Source: Gerris lacustris
Lineage: Eukaryota > Arthropoda > Insecta > Hemiptera > Gerridae
Assembly: GCA_951217055.1 (NCBI GenBank)
Contig: OX578283.1
Location: 62,001 to 126,000, forward strand
Reading direction: 5' to 3'
DNA length: 64,000 nucleotides
A model generated the notes under the pieces. It made no database searches, was not told the origin of the DNA, and saw nothing but the letters and a program-made list of their open reading frames with translations. The position numbers and the translations under genes were made by a program. Below, piece after piece: positions 23,199 through 32,880 of this stretch (its first letter is position 1; each line of letters opens with the position of its first letter).

Positions 23199-23666
23199 AA
23201 GAGCCAAGTCAAGATGGATACCAAACGTAAATTATGGAATGTGTGTGTCATGCTTGTTTTATTGTATGGAGTTGAAACCTGGACCATGTCGCAGAAGGTG
23301 ATCCGAAGAATGAGAGTTTGCCAAAGAATGATGGAGAGAAGTATGATTGGGGTTAATAGAATAGATAAGAAATCCAATCTTTGGATTAGAAATGAATCGG
23401 GAATGGATGATATAGGAGAAATAATGCTGAAGAGAAAGTGGAAATGGGCTGGGCATATTTCAAGAACTACCGATGATAGATGGACCAAGAAACTTATAAA
23501 TTGGTACCCTTGGGAAAAAAAGAGAAGTAAGGGAAGACCTATGCGACAATGGGATGAAGAGATGAAAAAGGTGTGCGGTGAAGAGACTTGGCAGAGAGTG
23601 GCTCAAAATAGAGTTGTGTGGAAAGAAATGGGGATTGTTTATCAAAATGTATGGCTTAAGGAATAA
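23199..23666 (+). pseudogene. RTE-type non-LTR retrotransposon, C-terminal end of ORF
   Basis: The open frame (ATG-like reading from 23214, stop 23664-23666) encodes the extreme C-terminus of an RTE/BovB-like reverse transcriptase polyprotein. It shows 'VLLYGVETWTMS', 'RVCQRMMERSMIGV', 'KWKWAGHISRTTDDRWTKK' and 'RSKGRPMRQWDEEMKK', the order seen after the RT domain in this clade. RT and endonuclease domains are absent, so this is a 5'-truncated copy although its remaining frame is open. It sits directly after the GCTCGC array. Confidence 0.85.
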
Positions 23667-23815
23667 TTATTTTACATCAGTAATAAATATTACACCTAAT
23701 TTTGACTGCATGTATACTAGTAGTTCAATGAAAATTATTTAGGCTAAAAAGGGAAAAATAAGAATTATTATATTTTAATTTATTATTATTATTTAATTTA
23801 TTATATTAATTATAT

Positions 23816-23869
23816 TGTATGTATGTATGTATGTATATATATGTATGTATGTGTGTGTATGTATGTATG

Positions 23870-23963
<94 letters not shown>

Positions 23964-23989
23964 TGTGTGTGTATGTGTATGTATATATT
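23816..23989. repeat. (TA)n / (GTAT)n microsatellite
   Basis: A long uninterrupted TA run (23877-23948) flanked by GTAT repeats on both sides. The LTR element was inserted at its right edge. YIYIYI-type open frames here are artefacts. Confidence 0.97.
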
Positions 23990-25161
23990 AAGAGGATCCT
24001 CACATATAGGGATACCCTTATTTGGTAAAATGTTAGATTTGCATATTTGAATTTGGCGGGGATGCAGCCTGGAAACCTCGAGTTGTCTCAGAACCCAGAT
24101 CCCCTCGACCGCATACTCTCGGCGCCCCAGCCTAATATCTTTCAAATGAGATTACTCGTATATAAAAGCTCCTGGGACTTGAAGAAGAGGTAATTAAATC
24201 GTCGGAAGTCCTAATCCAACGATTGGAACCAACCGAGAGAAGACACGGACTTTAATAAATAAGTTTAGCAAATTCTGTCTTCAGCCTAAAGCTACGAGAC
24301 GTTGTGACGTCACCAGGAGATAAGAGGGAACAGGTGGTTGTCGAGGGAAAAGTCAGTCGGAGGCGAGACTCGTTGCAGTAAGGGTAACCCAGATTCGGGA
24401 CCCGTAGTTTTTCCGACCAGTGGAATCCGTGATACTAGCTTTTCTTCGAAATCCGGATATCCAGTAAAGTATTAAACAGTTAATCAAGTCTTATATTAAG
24501 TAAATTCAGTGTACGCCAGTTCCGTCTTAAAAATATCTACGTTGGAACATTTAACCGACAAGCATCAGTGAATCGTCTGCGCCATCTTCCCTTGAGAGGT
24601 ACCGACTACGAGATCATCAACGAGGAATCTACTCTTCAGTACAGATAAGTTTAATTTGTAGGAAATATAATTCCGATACAAATCTGTAACTGGCCATAAT
24701 ATCGTAAAGTTTCTATTATTAAAGATATTTTCAAATCTTAAATTTTATACCTGAGCATAGTCAGTGTTTGACCCTTTGAGCTCTAAGGATATTGCTAAGT
24801 CTGGAATATTAAAAGGTATATTTTAATAAAGCGAATCAATTTTAATAATTGTTTTTATTAATGCGACGATACAACCTTATTTACAAAATTTTAATTAATA
24901 TTTAAATACAAATTTTCTTGCATCTGTGGGTAAGACAGATTCAAGTCCAGGGGCGAACGCAAGTTCAAACTTGGCGACCCATCCTGAGATTCTCTTTGCT
25001 CTTAAAGCTAGTCATCAGCAAGGTGACGTGGAAGAAAGGTAATTTGCCATTTTAATTAAATTTATTCAATTTCAAATTTCAGTCTTCCCCCCCCCCACGT
25101 CAGTCCCTGAGAGCCTTGTAATTTGGCACTTTGACGTGGGCCATTTTCCCAGACCTTGTAA
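23990..25161 (+). repeat. Left LTR
   Basis: Identical to the right LTR (offset 3160) except for A/G at 24090/27250 and one C in a poly-C run near 25087. It ends in CCTTGTAAT, where the two copies diverge. The last ~40 bp are a diverged copy of the primer-binding-site unit that follows. Confidence 0.92.
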
Positions 25162-25163
25162 TT

Positions 25164-25226
25164 TGGCTCCCCAACGTGGGGCATTTTCCCAAATTACCCT
25201 GTAATTTGGCTCCCCAACGTGGGTCA
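25164..25226 (+). promoter_or_regulatory. Primer-binding site, tandemly duplicated
   Basis: TGGCTCCCCAACGTGGGGC at 25164-25182 closely resembles the classic tRNA-Lys primer site TGGCGCCCAACGTGGGGC and lies directly after the LTR. A second copy, TGGCTCCCCAACGTGGG, begins at 25207. A decayed third version (tggcactttgacgtgggc) lies inside the LTR end. Confidence 0.75.
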
Positions 25227-25554
25227 TTACGATTTAGTACGTTCCAAATCGTCATAACGAACTATTTACGCTATCCATCGTCTACCCATATATGCAAGTG
25301 GCGCCCTATACGATCGTTGTTAAGATCAAAGAAAGGTTGTTGTAAATTTTTTTTTTGTGTGGTTGAGTAAAGAAGATATTAAGACCAGATCGAAACGTAC
25401 GGAGTATATCATATTGTGTATAAGTATCTATGAAAGAGTGATCTCACAGACTCAATTATTAAGTAAATTATTGTGTAACTATATTATTTTAAAATTTTGT
25501 TTATCGTTATCAACCTGTCAAAGTATCGATTAAGATTAAAACGACTCCAAAATT

Positions 25555-26616
25555 ATGGAGGAATTGTTAAGTAAATTTAATGAATTAATAAAATCAAATC
25601 AAGATGTCATAAGATCCAATCAGGAACGGCAAAATGTAAACATCGAAAATCAAAAAATTCTCATGACTAAATTAACCGAGTTAATGGATAAGAAAAAGAA
25701 AATTAATGACGATACTGTTCCCGATGTGCCATATGAATCTCCTAATGTTAATAATAATAATTCTAATAAGGGTGACCTAACTGATAACGACAGATCATGT
25801 CAAAAGATGAATAATAACAACGTTGACGTAAACCTCCCCAAGCCCAGTAATGATAGTAGCATAAACCTGGCAACCGAACCCGATTTTAATAGGGAAGTTA
25901 TTCACATTGCTAATAGCCAAGGTAATCCCCACCCAATGGAGACAATTTCATCAGAAAAGGAAGTCAGTCCTATAAGTTTTTCATTACAAATTGAAAGAAA
26001 AATAAGTAGGGAGAAAATCAATTTAAAACCCAGGTTCGTTCCAATCCGTCATCCTCAGTCAAATAGGGCAGAAAGATCCATTAGGGATATTATAGAAAAA
26101 CTGAGAATATGTCTGGACGGACACCATTATAAATGGGCACACCATTTAGGTGATGTTGAGTTTAGTCTAAATGCCACAGAATGTATAACCACGGGGATGA
26201 CTCCTATAGAGGCTCAGTTCGGCATTAAGCCAATTAGACCATGGGAACACCACCCAGTATTAAGGTATGTTAGAGATAATATTAAAGAAAATAATGTAAT
26301 TAACAAACTTGTAAAAGAAAGGATTAGATCCTGTAGAAATAATAAAAATTTAATTTATGATCGAGGCAAGAAAGTAAAAAAGTTTCACCTCGGGGACTTA
26401 GTACTGGTAAAGGCACTTAATGTAAGTCACAAGAATCGTAGAATTGTAGCTAAGTTTCTTCCTAAGTATGAAGGACCTTATGTAATAAAGAAATGGTTTG
26501 ACAGGGGATCCTATTTATTAATCGATCCGGTAAAAATTGACAAAATCAGGGGGATATTCCATGGTTCAATGATGAAACCTTATTATAGGGATGAACAAGG
26601 GATGTTTCAAATATAA
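25555..26616 (+). CDS. Fused Gag-like / integrase C-terminal ORF (353 aa) of the LTR element
   Basis: This intact frame joins two unrelated parts of a retrotransposon polyprotein. Residues ~1-158 are Gag-like: a helical, Q/N/K-rich start ('SKFNELIKSNQDVIRSNQ') and a polar N-rich stretch, with no CCHC knuckle. From ~159 it is the end of integrase. 'HPQSNRAERSIRDII' carries the third catalytic acid (E of 'ER'), then 'FSLNATECITTGMTPIEAQF', then the C-terminal 'LPKYEGPYVIKKWFDRGSYL' (GPY/F-like fold). The first two catalytic aspartates, RT and protease are missing, so no enzyme activity is expected. The junction keeps the frame open, and the LTRs suggest recent mobility in trans. The 5' leader (25162-25554) is non-coding. 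Confidence 0.85.
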   Translation: MEELLSKFNELIKSNQDVIRSNQERQNVNIENQKILMTKLTELMDKKKKINDDTVPDVPYESPNVNNNNSNKGDLTDNDRSCQKMNNNNVDVNLPKPSNDSSINLATEPDFNREVIHIANSQGNPHPMETISSEKEVSPISFSLQIERKISREKINLKPRFVPIRHPQSNRAERSIRDIIEKLRICLDGHHYKWAHHLGDVEFSLNATECITTGMTPIEAQFGIKPIRPWEHHPVLRYVRDNIKENNVINKLVKERIRSCRNNKNLIYDRGKKVKKFHLGDLVLVKALNVSHKNRRIVAKFLPKYEGPYVIKKWFDRGSYLLIDPVKIDKIRGIFHGSMMKPYYRDEQGMFQI

Positions 26617-27136
26617 AAAGGAAAATATGTTAATATAATTTAAAATGTGAGATATTCATAATGCAATGCTTGTAAATGTAATTTTATTTTTTTATATATG
26701 AGTTTGTATGACTAAAATCTATATGGATTTTATTTTATTTTATTGAACTTAAAAAGTTTTACTTTACTATGGAACTTAAAGTGTACCATAAATGATATAT
26801 ATTGAATTTATTGAAAAACAAACTGATAAAAATCAGAAAATGTAAAAATGAAAATGCTTGCCATGACTTGCAAAACTGTAGATGACACAGCAATTATCCT
26901 TCTTGCAAATTTTATTTGTGTGACAATGTAATGTGATTTAATTTAAAAATTTATTATGACCAGAAATAGTATTCAAGTTGTAGTTATGTAGATGGTAGGA
27001 CTTAGTAATCGGAATTAGGAATAAAATGTTATTGTTATACAGATAGGGAACTTAAGGTAGGAGCGGACTACAACAGTACTCTGCAAGAGCTTCAAGCGCA
27101 CCAATGAAAATTGATTCCCCAATTTTCATTTTTCCA
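26617..27136 (+). other. 3' non-coding interior of the LTR element
   Basis: AT-rich sequence between the ORF stop and the polypurine tract. No env-like frame or other gene is seen. Confidence 0.7.
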
Positions 27137-27149
27137 GGAGGGGGCAGAT
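27137..27149 (+). promoter_or_regulatory. Polypurine tract
   Basis: AGGAGGGGGCAGA directly abuts the right LTR, as expected for the plus-strand primer of reverse transcription. The tract is interrupted by one C. Confidence 0.75.
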
Positions 27150-28320
27150 AAGAGGATCCTCACATATAGGGATACCCTTATTTGGTAAAATGTTAGATTT
27201 GCATATTTGAATTTGGCGGGGATGCAGCCTGGAAACCTCGAGTTGTCTCGGAACCCAGATCCCCTCGACCGCATACTCTCGGCGCCCCAGCCTAATATCT
27301 TTCAAATGAGATTACTCGTATATAAAAGCTCCTGGGACTTGAAGAAGAGGTAATTAAATCGTCGGAAGTCCTAATCCAACGATTGGAACCAACCGAGAGA
27401 AGACACGGACTTTAATAAATAAGTTTAGCAAATTCTGTCTTCAGCCTAAAGCTACGAGACGTTGTGACGTCACCAGGAGATAAGAGGGAACAGGTGGTTG
27501 TCGAGGGAAAAGTCAGTCGGAGGCGAGACTCGTTGCAGTAAGGGTAACCCAGATTCGGGACCCGTAGTTTTTCCGACCAGTGGAATCCGTGATACTAGCT
27601 TTTCTTCGAAATCCGGATATCCAGTAAAGTATTAAACAGTTAATCAAGTCTTATATTAAGTAAATTCAGTGTACGCCAGTTCCGTCTTAAAAATATCTAC
27701 GTTGGAACATTTAACCGACAAGCATCAGTGAATCGTCTGCGCCATCTTCCCTTGAGAGGTACCGACTACGAGATCATCAACGAGGAATCTACTCTTCAGT
27801 ACAGATAAGTTTAATTTGTAGGAAATATAATTCCGATACAAATCTGTAACTGGCCATAATATCGTAAAGTTTCTATTATTAAAGATATTTTCAAATCTTA
27901 AATTTTATACCTGAGCATAGTCAGTGTTTGACCCTTTGAGCTCTAAGGATATTGCTAAGTCTGGAATATTAAAAGGTATATTTTAATAAAGCGAATCAAT
28001 TTTAATAATTGTTTTTATTAATGCGACGATACAACCTTATTTACAAAATTTTAATTAATATTTAAATACAAATTTTCTTGCATCTGTGGGTAAGACAGAT
28101 TCAAGTCCAGGGGCGAACGCAAGTTCAAACTTGGCGACCCATCCTGAGATTCTCTTTGCTCTTAAAGCTAGTCATCAGCAAGGTGACGTGGAAGAAAGGT
28201 AATTTGCCATTTTAATTAAATTTATTCAATTTCAAATTTCAGTCTTCCCCCCCCCACGTCAGTCCCTGAGAGCCTTGTAATTTGGCACTTTGACGTGGGC
28301 CATTTTCCCAGACCTTGTAA
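27150..28320 (+). repeat. Right LTR
   Basis: Copy of 23990-25161 with one substitution and one homopolymer change. It ends against a TA run (28320-28337), whereas the left copy continues into the primer-binding site. Confidence 0.92.
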
Positions 28321-28769
28321 TATATATATATATATATTATGGTATATATACGAAGTTTGTATTATTTATTATAAATTTGATTAAACTAAACTAAAATAAT
28401 ACTATGAAAAAAAAACAAAAAGAAGTAATTGTAAAGATAATTTAATTTAATTTAAAGAAGCTAAATGAAAGAAGAAAATAAATGTAAATATATGTATATG
28501 TATATATGTGTGTATGTGTATGTGTGTATGTGTGCGTGTATATGTATATGCATATACATGTATGTATATGTATGTGTGTGTGTATGTATGTATGTGTGTG
28601 TTTGTATCTAGTTAATAAGGCCATACTGCGAATTCGCAAACCACGGCTCAGGCCGATTTACTAATAAATAATGTAAATTAATGTTCTCTATCCTTGTATC
28701 AAAATGTATTTTAAATTAGTAATAAAAGGTTATTTATTTTATTTATTTATTTATTAGTTAATTTCTTAT
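28321..28769. repeat. TA/GTAT microsatellite and LINE-like tail
   Basis: A TA run at 28320-28337, GTAT/GTGT repeats at 28490-28605, then a segment ending in (ttta)n at about 28725-28757 that looks like the tail of a truncated retrotransposon. No coding sequence is seen. Confidence 0.6.
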
Positions 28770-29175
28770 GAAAAGTCATTGCAGGCTTGCTACGCCCGCC
28801 TGTTTGTACTGCATTATTAATTAATATCTTATAAAAAGTAATTGCAGGCTCGCTACGCTCGCCAGGTTTTACAGCCTTTGTACAAACACATTATTTAATA
28901 AGATTATTGCAGGCTTGCTACGCCTGCCTGTTGTTACAACATTGGTAGTTAATATTTATTAAATAAAGTCATTGAAAGCTCGCTACGCTCGCCTGTTTGA
29001 ACTGCATTATTGGTTAATTTCTTATAAAATGTTATTGCAGGCTCGCTACGCTCGCCTGTTTATACAGCTGTTTTGAAGATCTTTATTCAACACATATATG
29101 CAGGCTCGCTACGCTCGCCTGTTTATACAGCTGTTTTGAAGATCTTTATTCAACACATATATGCAGGCTCGCTGC
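28770..29175. repeat. Second GCTCGC-core tandem array, about 7 copies
   Basis: Same unit and orientation as 22636-23175; the last copy is cut short at 'ggctcgctgcc'. The arrays probably formed one region before the RTE and LTR insertions. Confidence 0.88.
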
Positions 29176-29369
29176 CTAGACAGTAGACAGCTGGGCTTTA
29201 TCATATTTCCTTGCATTTGTAGACATCTTTATTTTAAAGTTTTTACAGGCTATCAAAGCGAGCCTATTTAATAAATGCATCTAGACATCAATTTGTAGAA
29301 TAAACAGGCGAACTTATCGAGCCTTGTAAATGCTGTCTAGCAGGCGAGCGCAGATAGCCTTCTAGCTTA

Positions 29370-29900
29370 TTCACGCTTTTCCTACTTTTAAAGACCTTTA
29401 AAACGATGTATAACATGGCATGCTGATTATAATATTTTTTTTAGTTGTCTACCATATTGGCCGCCATCTTCAAAATATCAAGTGTGAAATGTTAATAGTT
29501 ACATAGTCCTCTTCTACATTTCAAGACCTTTAAATTGATATATAACATGTTATAAGGACTAACATTTTTTGTTTTTTCGTCCAAACATATTGGCCGCCAT
29601 CTTGAAAATATGAAGTGTCGAATTTAATTTGTTACATATCCTTTTCCTTTTTTTGAAGACCTTTAAAACGATGTATAACACATAATGCTGACTAAATATT
29701 TTTATTTTAGTCGTCCGCCATATTGGCCGCCATCTTGGAAATATGAAGTTTGGAATTTAATGCGTTACATATTCTTTTCCTTCTCTTAAAGACCTTTAAA
29801 ACGATGTATAACACATTATGCTGACTAAACATTTTTATTTTAGTCGTCCGCCATATTGGCCGCCATCTTGGAAATGTTAAGTGTGGAATTTCCAAAAACT
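29370..29900. repeat. ~120-bp tandem array, about 4 copies
   Basis: Units contain 'gacctttaaaacgatgtata', a 'ctgactaaatatttttattt' stretch, and 'gccatattggccgccatctt'. A single relative lies at 22437-22620. The array is followed by 'gtgccaaatttcgttcaaat' and an (acacaaac)n run at 29985-30025. Confidence 0.85.
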
Positions 29901-30093
29901 ATACAGCTATGACAAATTGTTAGAAGCACCTGTGTGCCAAATTTCGTTCAAATCGATCAATTTTTACGCCAGTTATCGTTGGACAAACAAACACACAAAC
30001 ACGCAAACACACAAACACACAAACTTTTCAAATGCCAAGTCTCTGAAATGAAGAACTCACTGCGCTCGTTCTAATATTGTCACATCCTACCTT

Positions 30094-30135
30094 CTTTACT
30101 TGGTTACCCACTTTAGGGTAGTTAACCAAGTAAAG
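30094..30135. repeat. Hairpin, right border of composite
   Basis: Perfect 13-bp arms CTTTACTTGGTTA / TAACCAAGTAAAG, related to the hairpin at 21935-21983. It lies about 230 bp before the last EXOSC6 exon. Confidence 0.8.
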
Positions 30136-30361
30136 AAATACCTAATAGATTGGAGAGCATTCGTTGTTCCCTATGAGCTACTGAATTCCCTATATGTGTT
30201 GTTTCTATGTTTAGTTATTCTAAATCAGAGAAATGAGGTAGTTGTTAAATATAATATAGCACTACAGTTTGACAATAAACTTATTCTCCCCTCAACTCTA
30301 ATGTACTATTTGAATTGACTGTAAATTAAAATACATTGTTATTTATTTATTGTTGCTGCAG

Positions 30362-30583
30362 GTTACTGACCTTGTAATATCTGGTAAACTGGAAGTCAGC
30401 TCTATTATCCCTTCGTTACCATTTTTGAAAACCGAATGTGCAAAGATCTACTCCAAAATGCAGCTACTGTTGAAGGAAGATGTGAGGCAAAATATCGATG
30501 TAATTGTAGCGAAAAACAGCCAGGAACAAGAGCATGAAACTACCAATGCTGTCAGAGAGGAACTGGCTAAACTATCTACATAA
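30362..30583 (+). CDS. EXOSC6: Exosome complex component MTR3 (EXOSC6), last exon
   Basis: This 222-nt terminal exon (73 codons plus TAA at 30581-30583) starts in phase 0 after the acceptor 'tgctgcag'. It encodes the C-terminal strand and helix of the RNase PH-like domain ('VTDLVISGKLEVSSIIPSL', then a long helix 'CAKIYSKMQLLLKEDV') and an acidic tail rich in E. This matches the MTR3 pattern of a final regulatory helix and no catalytic residues. Together the three exons give about 250 residues, against roughly 270 in vertebrate EXOSC6, leaving a short N-terminus outside the window. The 3' UTR is short or unresolved; ATTAAA at about 30721 is a candidate polyadenylation signal. No frameshift is seen. 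Confidence 0.92.
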   Translation, partial: VTDLVISGKLEVSSIIPSLPFLKTECAKIYSKMQLLLKEDVRQNIDVIVAKNSQEQEHETTNAVREELAKLST

Positions 30584-30739
30584 ATCTATTTATTGTTTAT
30601 CAAATATTATATTTTTTTGTAAATAGAATTTTTATTTTAAAATTGTTTATTTGTGATGTTTTTAAATTTAGACTTTTACCCTCAGCCTGATGTTTAATAT
30701 TTGCTAAGGGTTGGTCTAGAATTAAACTAAATTATTACG

Positions 30740-31380
30740 GGTTGATTATCCAACGTCAATTAATACACATTCGAGTTAAGTGTGGAGAAAAGTACTCTCT
30801 AAGGGAAAAACCCAGAGAAATCTGCACCACTGACAACAATAATATTGCCTCGGAGCCTATGTATATTGCCTGGGCAAACATTTCTGAGGTTTCAGAATTG
30901 TTTGCAGCCAGTTCTACTAAAGCAAACTCACATCATTTTCAAAAATTAAAAAAGACACAGAAAATAAATCTCTCACATTAAACAATACAACAAACTATTT
31001 TTCTAATGGCAATTAGAAGCTGCGCTCCAAACATTAAAAGACACAGCCCCTGGTCCAGATCATATTCATTACATTATGCTAAAAATCTACCCTTAGAATT
31101 TAAAATACATTTACTATCCCTTTTTAACACTCTGTGTTAATTCTCAAGGCAGGAAAAGATCCAGTTCTAGCAGAATCATACCGGCCAATCGCCGTGACTA
31201 ACACCCTCTGAAAAAATGGTAAACAAGAGATTGATTCGGGTGCTAGAATGAGGAAATGTTCTCTCTCCTTATCAGGCCGTGTACTGTAGACAACCTAGTA
31301 AGACTAGAGACATATGGAGGCAAATCAACAATTGGAGTATTTTTCAATTGTGAGAAAGCTTACGGTCCAACTTGGCAGTA
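30740..31380 (+). pseudogene. Decayed Jockey/I-like non-LTR reverse transcriptase
   Basis: About 160 bp after the EXOSC6 stop lies a broken RT. 'KAN...HHFQKLKK' represents the linker before RT. Then comes 'LEAALQTLKDTAPGPDHIHY' (RT motif 0/1), 'ESYRPIAVTN'-like, 'MVNKRLIRVLE' and 'LSPYQAVYCRQPSKT' (fingers), ending before the catalytic FADD. Stops and frame changes occur throughout. The flanks give no clear tail. Confidence 0.7.
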
Positions 31381-31542
31381 GGAAATTTTAAGACAAATGC
31401 ATAACATAAGGGCTGAGGTACAGCTGTAGAATCCGCACAGGGTAAATCTAAACAAGAAAATGAATAAATAAATAAAATTGTGGGATGTCATAAGCGAGTA
31501 ACAAAGGGCAAAAAAAATATATACATATGTATATACAGTATG

Positions 31543-32515
31543 TCCCCAGTTCAAGTTGCCAATAGTAGGTGTAAATGATAAAAAATATAATTTCTTGAGA
31601 AAAAGTTACTCTTTATAATAGTTCTTGCTTGTTTTGGAATGAAGAATTATCATATTAAAAATTTCGAACTATGCAAACTGCACCCAAAAATTACAATTTT
31701 CAAAAATATGTAGTACCAAGAGTAAAGTGGGGTTATTTTTAATTTTTTGAAAAAAGGTTATTCTTTATAAAATTGTTTATTTAATATCCTAAGGCAGTTT
31801 ATGTCATAAAAAAGTGAAAAAAAAAAATGTGATTTACCCCCTCCCTACTGTCCCAGGTTCAGGTTGCCTATTGTAAATTCCAAAAAAATCATTTTTCCAA
31901 AAAATTTACTCTTTATAATAATTTTTTTCTAAAAGATTAATCGTACAAAAAATTGTGTACCATGCACTCTGTACCAAAAAAGTACAAATCTCTAAATTTA
32001 TCTAAGACATAAGGGTAATTATTTTTTAGAAAAAGTTATTCATAATTTTTTCTGTCGTGTCTTAAATGAAGATTTATCTAGTTAAAATAATAATTGTACC
32101 ATGTACCCTTTACCTGTACCTAAAAAGTAACTAAAGTATTTTTGTTATGATTACACTTTAAAAAAAAAATTGTACTTTTTAGGTACAGAGTACATGGTAC
32201 AATTATTTTAACTAGATAAATTTTCATTTTAGACAAGACAGAAAAAATGATAAAGAATAACTTTTTTCATAAAAAGTTAAAAATAATTACACTTATGTCT
32301 TGGATAAATTTAGAGATTTGTACTTTTTGGGTACAAAGTACAGGGTACAAACTTTTTTGTATGATTAATCTTCGTTTTAGAACAAGTATACATTTTTATA
32401 GAGTAACTTTATTTCAAAAATGACATTTTTTGGAATTTACACGTATAGGCAACCCAAACCTGGGACAGTAGGGAGGGGGTAAATCTGACATTTTTTTCTC
32501 ACTTTTGGAACGAAG
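31543..32515. repeat. Large imperfect palindrome, ~345-bp arms
   Basis: The left arm (about 31808-32150) and right arm (about 32160-32505) are inverse copies. 'tttaccccctccctactgtc' followed by 'ccaggtt' on the left appears inverted at about 32455-32487 on the right. 'gtaccatgtaccctttacc' near the centre appears inverted at about 32183. The arms differ by small indels. The DNA before the left arm (31543-31800) is a further diverged copy of part of the arm. No coding sequence is seen. Confidence 0.8.
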
Positions 32516-32519
32516 TTAC

Positions 32520-32677
32520 TCATCTACTCCACTTACTCATCTCGGCCACTTTACTCATCTACTCGATGAGATCATCAGTGTGAAACATGTCTCACCTCTC
32601 TGGGATTCCAACTCACAGCCGGGCTTTAGACCTTGGTTTGAGAGTCAAGTGCACTAACCACTCGGCTACACCGGCCC
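32520..32677 (-). repeat. tRNA-derived SINE (Ser/Leu-like head)
   Basis: On the minus strand the head reads 'GTGTAGCCGAGTGGTTAGTG' (A-box), and 'GAGTTGGAATCCC' serves as a B-box. A body with 'gtgagacatgtttcacactg' and 'atctcatcgagtagatgag' follows. Confidence 0.7.
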
Positions 32678-32690
32678 CTCTATATGTATG

Positions 32691-32693
<3 letters not shown>

Positions 32694-32750
<57 letters not shown>
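32694..32750. repeat. (TA)n microsatellite
   Basis: A nearly pure TA run separating the two inverted SINE copies. Confidence 0.95.
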
Positions 32751-32754
<4 letters not shown>

Positions 32755-32770
32755 TATATATAAATATACC

Positions 32771-32880
32771 GTAGTTGGAATGCCAGAGAGGTGAGACATG
32801 TTTCACAATGATGATCTCATCGAGTAGATGAGTAAAGTGGCCGGTTAACCCCCGTCCTGTAATCACCTAACCTGTTGAAC
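32771..32880 (+). repeat. Inverted, head-truncated copy of the same SINE
   Basis: It starts near the B-box ('ggaatgccagagaggtgaga') and continues through the shared body 'catcgagtagatgagtaaag' on the plus strand, opposite to the copy at 32520-32677. Confidence 0.7.

Larger units (their letters stand above)
23990..28320 (+). mobile_element. Young LTR retrotransposon (Ty3/gypsy-like), internally deleted
   Basis: Two nearly identical ~1.17-kb LTRs (23990-25161, 27150-28320) flank a 2.0-kb interior. A tRNA-Lys-type primer-binding site follows the left LTR and a purine tract precedes the right one. ATAT-type sequence borders both outer ends, consistent with a short target duplication in the TA microsatellite. 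The interior lacks protease, RT and RNase H and most of integrase, so the element is non-autonomous. I place it near Ty3/gypsy from the tRNA-Lys primer site and the integrase end, as inference. No envelope-like frame is present. Confidence 0.9.
4846..30361 (+). other. EXOSC6 last intron, ~25.5 kb, transposon-filled
   Basis: GTAACA at 4846 is the donor and the 'tgttgctgcag' tract ending at 30361 is the acceptor. Everything between is explained by transposons and repeats listed separately. The intron must be transcribed in full to make EXOSC6 mRNA, so inserted elements on the + strand are co-transcribed. Confidence 0.85.

Noticed and set aside
23806..24145. Open frames reading YIYIYI in several frames
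   Set aside because: Produced by the TA/GTAT microsatellite and the LTR edge.
24971..24985. TTGGCGACCC as the primer-binding site, giving a 981-bp LTR
   Set aside because: The two copies stay identical for another ~190 bp and diverge just before a better tRNA-Lys-type site, so the LTR extends to ~25161.
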